Source of the DNA: Chamaelirium japonicum
Lineage: Eukaryota; Streptophyta; Magnoliopsida; Liliales; Melanthiaceae
Direction of reading: 5' to 3'
Assembly (NCBI GenBank): GCA_947650365.1
Contig: OX393556.1
Span: forward strand, 78,359,579-78,423,578
DNA: 64,000 bases
A model generated the notes under the pieces. It saw only the letters and a list, made by a program, of their open reading frames with translations. It had not been told where the DNA came from and ran no database searches. Shown one piece after another: positions 56,963 to 64,000 of the stretch. How positions within the stretch are numbered: the stretch's first letter is position 1; each line of letters begins with the position of its first letter. The translations under genes and the position numbers were made by a program.

Positions 56963-59016
56963 TGTGTGCGCAGAAAAAAGATACGGGTCGTCTTTATTGC
57001 GGATCACATGAGATTACAGAGTGCGCCGGGACCCGGGGGCTCGGGTGTGGCGAGTCCGGGTGCGGCGAGTGTTGATCAGGAGATTATGGGAGAGATCCTC
57101 TGGAGGGTCCCTTTGATCCGCGTCTCTACGTGGTATTCGTGCGAGAGCTCTGAAGGGGTTGCCCAGGACAGAGGTCTTTACAGGGTGAGGGTTTTTGAGA
57201 GGCTAAGGAGTTTCCGTCGTTGATTTTGTCCCGTCCGTGCTTCGCGCTTTCTCGGCTAGGGAGGCTTTGGGCTTCGTTCCTCGGTCTTCGTGTCTTCCTC
57301 GATCCTTGCTCGACCTCGGCGTCCTTGATCATCGGTTCGTAGCGTCGATCGTGCTTTTGGCGTCAGCTTTGGCTTTGGCTTTCGGCTTTGGCGTTGCTTT
57401 GGCGTGGCTCTGGCTTTTGCTTTGCTTTGGCGCTTGCGCTTGAACGTAGACGGGTAGAGACTTGCGATGCTTTAGTTCTTCCGGACTTCGCGTCGTATCG
57501 GCTAGAACGTGCGGTGCTTTGCTCGTGACCGGCGTAATTGCTTGGCTTTGGCACATGCGTTGCTTTGGTGCGGGCTTTACCGATGCATCTGCTTTGGCTT
57601 CTTGCGTTGTCTTTGGCTTTAGCTTTGACTCGATCTTCTTCTCAAACGGCGATGGCTACTTTTTCAGGGCTTCTTTATTCTTCCGGCTTTCTCGATGGTT
57701 GTGGCGTCGGCTGGCTTCTTCTCCGGGCGTATTTGGCTTGATCGGAGTTGAAGGTTTCTTGTGGAGATGGTGGGTGTAGCACCGATCTCCGTGCGATGGT
57801 TGTAGCATCGGCTTTTGTTGATGAAGATGGCGGGGGTAGCACCGATCTCCGTGCGACGATTGTAGCGTCGGCTTTTGTTGATGAAGACGGCGGGGGTAGC
57901 ACCAGCTTCAGGCCTTCTTCTCCCGACTTTCTTCTTCGTGCGAGGAGGTGATGCCTTTGTTGAAGACGACGGGTGTTGTCGACTTCGATCTTCTTCTCCG
58001 GCCTTTGCTTATGGCGTTTTCGGAGCTGATGAAGATCGTTGGAACAGTCGGGGTGATGACGACTCCGGGTCTTCTTCTCCAAGCTTTCTTCTTCGTGCGA
58101 GGAGAGCTTTGATCTTCGAGTGCAAGGTCTTCACGTTGATGAGGACTTGAAGGGCCAAGGATTCCCGTAGGACGTGCTTGCCGTGCCTCGTGAAGCCTTC
58201 GGTCGTCGAGCGTTGGAGCTTCTCTTGCGGAGCTCTTTCGTCTTCGGCTTTCGGACCCTTTGTGCCTTCCCCCACCCCTTCTATTTATAGGCAAAGGGGG
58301 GCGGTTGGGGGAGATATGGCTGAAATCTTTTTGTTTCATCCGATATCTCCCCCCATAACCACCAAGATATTGTTCCTTTATCCGAGGAAACAAACTCGAT
58401 CCCCTCCTTTTTAGTTGGGGTGGTTACGGGCTAGATGTGACTTGATCTTCGAAGATTGAGTTGTTATTTTTTACACTTTTGGATCGGATGGCGACACAAC
58501 GTCATCTTGTCCGTTGGATCGAGGGATCGTCGCGGATCTACGGCTGCGTAGACGTCCACGCCACCTCCCCCCGCATCGAGGCGGTTTTGATTTTTTTCTT
58601 TTTTTTCTTTTTTTTTTTTTTCTTTTTCCCTCATGGCCGGCCCCACCTCCCCATGGGGAGGGGGGCACGGTTTTCAAGAAGGGGGGCCGGTGGGCCCCCC
58701 TTTTTGTGCTCGAGTTGCGGGTCCGGTGAGACCCGTTTACTTTGAGTTGGGTCGCGGCGAGCGAATTGAGTTTGCACGCGGGCCGAGTTCGCATGCGGGC
58801 CATTCGTGTGCGGGCCCAATTTCGCAAGAAGGCCATTGTGTATGGGCCGAGTTGCGCATGTGGGCCGTTGTGTGTGGGCCGAGTTGCGCATGTGGGCCGT
58901 TGTGTGTGGGCTACGTTTATGTGTGTGAGTCGGGTTCGACCCGAAGGCCGTTGGGTGCGGGCATATTTTACGTGTACAAATCGGGTTCGACCTGTGGGCT
59001 AATTTCAATGCCCACA
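56963..59016 (-). mobile_element. 5' LTR of the Tat element
   Basis: TGTGTGCGCAG to CAATGCCCACA, 2054 bp, aligned end to end with 42358-44492. Minus-strand TATA box CTATAAATAG near 58283-58292, the promoter for gag-pol. It carries two 60-bp tandem units (57778, 57838). Confidence 0.95.
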
Positions 59017-59021
59017 GGTAC

Positions 59022-59173
59022 GAAGCCAAATTACTTTGGCCAAGCTGATATGGCACAGTCATAGACTCATAGCCGTCTGTTGTACCGAGTCACGACCAGT
59101 GAATCGAACTCAGCCCATGAGGGCTCTGTTTTAAATTAAGAGGGTTTGGTGAAGGGCTGCGCTCTACCCTCTC
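59022..59173. other. Flank of the Tat element, nothing recognised
   Basis: Short unique-looking sequence with an inserted-looking CGCTCTACCCTC near the following hairpin. No ORF. Confidence 0.4.
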
Positions 59174-59238
59174 ATTTCTCACGGAAGGAAGCTGCAGGAA
59201 GGCCTAGGCGGAGCCTGCAGCTTCCTTCCGTGAGAAAT
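59174..59238. repeat. Perfect 25-bp-stem hairpin
   Basis: ATTTCTCACGGAAGGAAGCT plus GCAGG pairs with CCTGC plus AGCTTCCTTCCGTGAGAAAT without a mismatch, across a 15-base loop (59199-59213). Too perfect for a typical plant miRNA precursor; could be a minimal foldback element or a recent inverted duplication. Confidence 0.95.
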
Positions 59239-59269
59239 TAGAATACATGCATGCTCCGTACGTACCCAA

Positions 59270-59460
59270 ACACGTACGTACGTACAGCCTAACTACAAGG
59301 CCAGGAGTAGAGGTTGATGAAGTAACAGCAGTATAAAAGAAAATTCTATAGTAAATTGGTTGTACGTATTCCCTTAACTTCTATTGACTAGCTCCTGCAC
59401 CACCCATAATACAGTAAATTGATAATATTGTTTAAAAGTACGTACAGTACGTACGCATTT
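59270..59460. repeat. Short CGTA-rich repeats
   Basis: ACGTACGTACGTAC-type runs at 59272-59285, and TACGTACAGTACGTACG near 59440. Palindromic tetramer repeats; no gene. Confidence 0.7.
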
Positions 59461-59514
59461 TCATCTAATTTTCATGAAGATAGTATTGTTTAAGTTTAAA
59501 TTTAAATTTTATCT

Positions 59515-59765
59515 TCACCGATCAATTCTCTCAACTTTTTTCTGAGATTCTCGATCAGAAAAACTCTTCTCAGCCATCCTGCTTTCTGTCCAGATCGGGC
59601 CATCCTGATTTGGCAGCCGATCACAGACGTACATGTGAATCACACTCAGGCTGACCAGCAGGTAAAGAACGGTTGTGATTAGATGCCACGTCAGGATGGC
59701 CCGATCCAGGTGGACAACTGGATGGCTGGATAGCACGCAATTGTTCTCCGATCAAAATCTTGATG
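59515..59765. repeat. Degenerate foldback element
   Basis: GATCGGGCCATCCTGATTTG at 59593 is complementary to the block at 59684-59706 (one to two mismatches), and outer blocks (CAGCCATCCTG and GGATGGCTGG, and GATCAGAA with TCCGATCAAA) extend the inverted symmetry over about 250 bp. Likely an old MITE; exact ends and target duplication are not clear. Confidence 0.5.
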
Positions 59766-60068
59766 AGAAGATCCTGTTGTTTTGTTTTGTGTAGGGCATC
59801 CATGGGGGCAAGAGTCCTTAAGCCTGCCCGGCCGGGCATCAGCTTAGATCTGTTGAGGAGGACGTCCGTACCTTTCAGGGTGATCTGATCGATGGTTGGT
59901 GTGTTGTCAAAATCAGGATTGAATCCGACCCATTTGGCTGCATACCAAACCAAAATGTGATACTACAGTGGAGCATCTTTTGGATTGGCTGAGGGAAGAG
60001 AAGATTAATGATCCGACAAAGAAGAGGAGTCGATGTGATCATTTGCCGACATAACTGTGTTAACCTAA

Positions 60069-60069
60069 A

Positions 60070-60139
<70 letters not shown>
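60069..60139. repeat. (CT)n(CA)n microsatellite
   Basis: About 40 bp of CT repeats followed by about 28 bp of CA repeats. Confidence 0.98.
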
Positions 60140-60141
<2 letters not shown>

Positions 60142-60366
60142 CTCCTTTGATAGGTTGCTAGACACAGGGTATAATCCTTTGGAGGCTGGGGTTTGTATTT
60201 TAAGCAGTAAAGTTATTTACATGAAATTTGTAAGCCTATGAGTTTCTAGATATGGTCCATGTGTCCACATGTGAGGTCCACAATTCATGTAAGGCTAAAA
60301 TCAAATAATGATGAGCCTGGGTGATTGTTGATTGGGCTTTCCATAAGTGTATATGCTCTAGGCTAC
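60140..60366. other. No gene recognised
   Basis: Low-information AT-rich flank. No ORF. Confidence 0.4.
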
Positions 60367-61026
60367 TGTGGGAGAAGATTACAACCATCGTACAATCCCC
60401 CTCCAACAGTCAATTGAAGGGTAGAGCTTCGAGAAGTGGTGCATTGTAAAGCGCTGAGCTGTTACTCACATTGTAGAGTAGAGAGAGAGAGAGAAAGAGA
60501 TAGAGAAAGTTAACACAAGATGCGGTAACGAAGTTCGGCTGAAGCATACGTCTCCGCGCGGTAAGACGTAACCTTTGAATCCACTATCTCTGAAAAAGTA
60601 GAGCTACTCTTGATAAGCGGAGGAGTGCTTATACAAGTAGATATAGGGTGGAGTAGGCTTGAATAGAGTCTAATTACCAGAAGGCTCTATAGCTCTGAAA
60701 AATAGAAAATTGAATGTGGAATAATGAATTCCGGTCTTGATTCCTGATCTTGGAATATTTATCAGATCTACTATTTATAGAGGATTGGGAATATCAATGG
60801 TTTTGGTAAATACCCGAGCAGATTTACCAGACCCCAGATAGCTGTGTGGACCCCAAGTAGGGCTGCGGGTCCCACTATCGTCTCGGTGGGCCCTAGGCAG
60901 GGCTGCGGATCATACTGTCATCTTCGTGGGCCCTAAGCAAGGCTGCGGGTCCCATTGTCGTCTCCGTGGGCCCCAGGTAGGACTGTGGGTTTTACTATCG
61001 AGCGTTTGCTACATTTTGCACCCATA
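60367..61026 (-). mobile_element. Diverged solo LTR of the 6002/28334 family
   Basis: TGTGGGAGAAGATTA to TTTTGCACCCATA, 660 bp, with the same landmarks as the other two LTRs: a GGTAACGAAGTTCGGCTGAAG-like block (60525), the minus-strand TATA box near 60770, and a diverged 43-bp repeat region (GGGCCC and GGGCTGCGG, 60845-60995). Flanks GCTAC and GTTAT could be a 5-bp duplication with two transitions. No internal region adjoins it. Confidence 0.75.
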
Positions 61027-61117
61027 GTTATCTCCTTATAACTAAGCAGGTGCTAATCTAGTTGGCTGGGACTTTATGGTGCAAAACTACTTTGTCGATG
61101 TCAAGGTGGCTTGATGA

Positions 61118-61340
61118 TTGTTTGAAAAGAATTTGTCATTCCCCTACCAAGGGCTGACCAAAGTTTCGTCTGCCAACTCGCTGTCCAAGGCCGATCGTCA
61201 TGCCTACCGACCCCCTGCCAAGGGCGTGTCTGCCAACCCGTTGTTCGAGGCCGACCGTCGCGCCTGCCAACCCCATGCCAAGGGCCGGCCAAGGGCGTGT
61301 CTGATCGGTTAACCGGCTGGGTCGGTCACTACCAATAGTC
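61118..61340. repeat. ~70-bp tandem repeat
   Basis: Units around CTGCCAACCCGTTGTTCGAG and GCCAAGGGCGTGTCTG recur three times with many substitutions. Confidence 0.75.
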
Positions 61341-61745
61341 ACACAACGAGCGGTCAGTCGCTAGGTGTCGCTGTCGGCCGACTGTAGTGCAAGCTTGATC
61401 GATCACTAGAGAGGCCCGGTCGTCAGGGGCGACCGGTCGGTCGTTGCCCTAGTCGGTTAGGGTCGATCGACCGGTCTGTGCCCTTGTCGGCCGAGGTCAG
61501 CAGACATGCCTGTGCCCTTGTCGGCTAGGGTCGACCGACAGCCACTGACTGACCGTGAAATATCCGATCGGTCATAGAGTAGATCTTGGCAACCGACCAC
61601 AATAGGATCCTGATAGACTGCTAAGGAGGCCCGGTCGGCTGGGGACGGTTGGTCGGTCAGAGGAGGTCAACCGATCGGTTAGCGGCTGATTGATCGGTTA
61701 GGGGGGCCCGATCGGTCGAGGTAGAGCCCGGTTGATCGAGAAGGA
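61341..61745. repeat. GATCGGTCG-rich low-complexity stretch
   Basis: Dense recurrence of GGTCGGTC, CCGATCGG and GACCGAC-like words without a fixed period. In vocabulary it resembles the 118-bp satellite at the left edge, but I see no alignable monomer. Confidence 0.6.
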
Positions 61746-61784
61746 ACGATGTCTTTGCCCGAAATTCGCCAAGGGCTGGGCCTT

Positions 61785-62138
61785 GGGTTCGTTGAGTACC
61801 GAAGGCATTTGAACGACTCAAACTTTGTCTACGAGCGTCAAAGTTGTCTCTCTAGGCCCATTGATCGAGTGCCAAGGCGGAGGTCGCCTCTAACTTTGTC
61901 TGCGAGTGCCAGAGGTGTCTCTCTGGATGCATTGAGCACCACATCGGTGCGGCGCTGAAGCTGTCTCTCCAGGGTTATTAAGCATCGAGGCGGTGTGGAG
62001 CACCTCGGACTTTGTCTGCAAGTGCCAGAGCTGTCTCTCCGGGCTTGTTGGATGCCGAGGCGGTGTGGAACACCTCGGACTTTGTCTGCGAGCGTCGAGG
62101 CGGTGTGGAGCATCTCAGACTTTGTCTGCGAGCACCAG
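61785..62138. repeat. ~70-bp tandem repeat
   Basis: Units containing CACCTCGGACTTTGTCTGCG, GCCAGAGCTGTCTCTC and CGAGGCGGTGTGGA recur five or more times, with the unit length varying. It ends where the copia LTR fragment begins. Confidence 0.85.
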
Positions 62139-63194
62139 AGCTCCTGGAATTATTTTGCTCATTTTAAGATCCATATTCAATATGTTCTGAGCCATATTTC
62201 AGTATTTACCATATGGGCCCTTAACACATATGAATTTGGTTTTTAGGCTTCGGGCTTGCACTCCACCGCACTAATTTGCATCTAACGTGTCCAATCGGGT
62301 CGGGGAACAATTCTTATACACAACGACAGGGTAAACTTTCAGGGTTCAGGATTGCTAGCTCCAACCAGATCCCTGATTAAATATTCTAGTGACACACCGA
62401 AAGTTCTTTTAATTAGCCCTAATCCGATCAACCCGCGTAACCATCCAGAGTACGACACGATTTTAACTCTAATAATCCTAAACTTATGTTACTCCATCAT
62501 AACCCTATTCTCTACTATACTCTGATAATCTTTAGTCTCTTCTATTACTGGTGTCATGATTTGATTCGGGCAGTGAGGAGCACCGTCAGAACCCAATCGA
62601 TCATCTGACTAGGATTTGATGACTTGTCATCTATAATGCCACATACCTTCCGGTGCTATGTCTAGTATCTGGAACGTTGTCAATCATACTGACAACCACC
62701 AGTCCTGGATTAATTGTGTGGATAGATTGACTCATCAAAATGCATCCATCCTCACTGGATGTCGGATAACCTGTAGAGGTTGCATGCCACTCTAGTGCCA
62801 TCCAGGTAACCCAATGTACCGTGGTATTGGACTATAGAAGGTCCACATATGTACGTTGGCACATCAAAGCACCACATAACGTGTTTGCTCAGTATACATG
62901 GTCTCTCAGGGTTGAGGATATATTATCTATAGTAGTAAGACCGTTTATGCACCAGGCTCTGATACACTGATCCATGTACCGTATTGGTTCTTGTTCAACA
63001 TGATTATCGTGCTTGGTCAGGTGAATGGGAATCCCATATTTCCGTGGTGGAGATTTCACCATATCTTCTACTTGCTAACACCTTATTCTTGGTGAAGCGA
63101 CCGGCATCACCAAAGCCGTGAACCAGTTATAGGCCTACACAGAACCAGTCTACTGGGTCGCTCAAGCATGGACCAACCATGCACCTCAGTGGCC
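62139..63194 (-). mobile_element. Copia LTR fragment, inverted
   Basis: The reverse complement matches about 11019-12085 of the copia LTR, with shared blocks such as CATATTCAATATGTTCTGAG, TTGACTCATCAAAATGCATC and AGGTGAATGGGAATCCC. Substitutions are far more numerous than between the two LTRs of the full element, so it is an older copy. Both LTR ends are missing. Confidence 0.9.
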
Positions 63195-63196
63195 TT

Positions 63197-64000
63197 ATTA
63201 CGCCCCAGAAATCCGAAACCGATCCCTAGGGTGTGAATTGAGAAAACCAAGGATTTTAGGGTTTGGTCAACTGTCTATTCCAATTAGGGTTTCTCACCAG
63301 GCTTCTACTCTCTCAAGAATATTTTAAAACTTACTTTTTTTTTTACGAAAAGATTTTTATTTTGAAAGAAAATATAGAGATACAGTTTCATCGACAGGGA
63401 GATGATCACGCTCGACCCTCAACCGGGTAATCCTCTCAGCATGTGCGGCCTGCTGGTGTCCCACATGCTGAGAGAATTCCCTCTTAAGGGAGCACGAGGC
63501 TCAAGCCTCTGACGGCGAGCCGAGTAGCCTCGCCCGCTCTCTAGCACTCGGGCACTGGTTCATATATCCTATCTAATGGGCTAGTCAATTAAGTCACTTT
63601 AAGATTTGTTTTTTATTGTGAGCTATCATAGGCTTGGGGCCTTGAGGAGAGGCCTACCTAAAGAGAACGTAGCTGTATCATTGCCACTAATAGCATACAC
63701 TAAGCTAAATAAAGTACGATTACACTGTCAGAAGAAAAATGACTACTACAAGACCTACTGTAATCTAAGACTCCAGCACCGTCCTAACTCCACTGCTGGT
63801 CTCGTGCTGCGGCTACCCCTGAGTCTCCGAACCTACAGAAGAGCCTACTCGTGGGAATGAGTAGCCCCCAAAATGAATTGGGATATTAGCCAAATAAATG
63901 GCTAGTGACAAGCTAACTGCCTAGGTAATTAATGATACCCGTATTTTATAAACAGTTTACTGATTTGCCTTATTGTCCAACTATGTTCTCAATCACGCCC
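63197..64000 (+). mobile_element. Possible start of another LTR (low confidence)
   Basis: Directly after the copia fragment, TATTACGCCCCAGAAATCCG resembles the TGTTACGCCCC-type start of some plant chromovirus LTRs. The remaining 800 bp contain a T-run (63335), GC-rich sequence near 63480-63550 and no convincing ORF. The window ends before it can be confirmed. Confidence 0.3.

Larger units (their letters stand above)
42358..59016 (-). mobile_element. Complete Tat-lineage Ty3/gypsy retrotransposon, 16.7 kb
   Basis: Flanked by GGTAC on both sides (42353-42357 and 59017-59021), a perfect 5-bp target duplication. Minus-strand order: 5' LTR 59016-56963, PBS, Gag, protease, RT, RNase H, a second RNase H, integrase, a convergent opposite-strand gene, polypurine tract, 3' LTR 44492-42358. 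RT before integrase marks gypsy; two RNase H domains mark the Tat lineage. The opposite-strand accessory gene is a further known feature of some Tat elements (Grande type). Stops throughout gag-pol show decay, and the LTRs still align end to end. Confidence 0.95.

Noticed and set aside
59174..59238. A conserved miRNA gene
   Set aside because: The stem is perfect and short, without the bulges and length usual for plant miRNA precursors; reported only as a hairpin.
59621..59953. 110-codon minus-strand frame
   Set aside because: Overlaps a degenerate foldback element and has no recognisable domain.

Overview
The window is nuclear DNA of a land plant, almost certainly a flowering plant. The evidence is the repertoire: Ty3/gypsy elements of the Tat type with a second RNase H, a Ty1/copia element primed by initiator Met-tRNA, L1-type LINEs, FAR1-type Mutator-like elements (MULEs), plant MITEs, a tRNA-derived SINE and exon fragments of plant housekeeping genes with GT-AG introns. 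I cannot name the species. I see no intact resident host gene; nearly every kilobase is transposon-derived.

Layout. 1-6878: part of a minus-strand, gag-only LTR retrotransposon with its 5' LTR at 6002-6878. It has no pol, and carries an opposite-strand three-exon gene (1044-3183) whose upstream side runs into a 118-bp hairpin-rich satellite. 6879-7930: end of one MULE, then foldback elements set in (TA)n and (GA)n/(TC)n tracts. 7931-29394: a 21.5-kb composite MULE with matching inverted ends of several hundred bp, bounded on both sides by (TA)n. It holds a FAR1-type transposase split by a full-length copia element (10884-20704), a GRF zinc-finger gene, and intron-containing fragments of at least four host genes: leucyl-tRNA synthetase, a UBA-domain protein, a TM9SF (EMP70) protein and a plasma-membrane H+-ATPase. 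A truncated LINE, an internal extra terminus and a solo LTR with a perfect 5-bp target duplication also lie inside it. 29395-31175: more (TA)n-set foldback elements and a small MITE with a 9-bp target duplication. 32340-41200: a second FAR1-type transposase on the minus strand, split by a near-full-length L1 LINE (33411-39130), with a LINE fragment, a hAT-type MITE and, nearby, a SINE. 42358-59016: a complete 16.7-kb Tat-lineage gypsy element on the minus strand, with 2.1-kb LTRs, a perfect GGTAC target duplication, gag-PR-RT-RH-aRH-INT, and an opposite-strand gene with a plant mobile domain (PMD). 59017-64000: a perfect 25-bp-stem hairpin, a degraded LTR, tandem repeats, an inverted copia LTR fragment and possibly the start of another LTR.

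How it fits together. Two different gypsy elements show the same plan: a convergent, opposite-strand gene between the structural genes and the 3' LTR, coding for a protein with a basic nuclear-localisation-like stretch and a coiled-coil C terminus. The MULE is the other centre of interest. Its captured exons keep splice sites that still join in frame, and one captured gene has acquired a new terminal coding segment. Almost every element is damaged by single changes, mostly stops that a C-to-T transition would explain, so the locus looks old, methylated and silenced.
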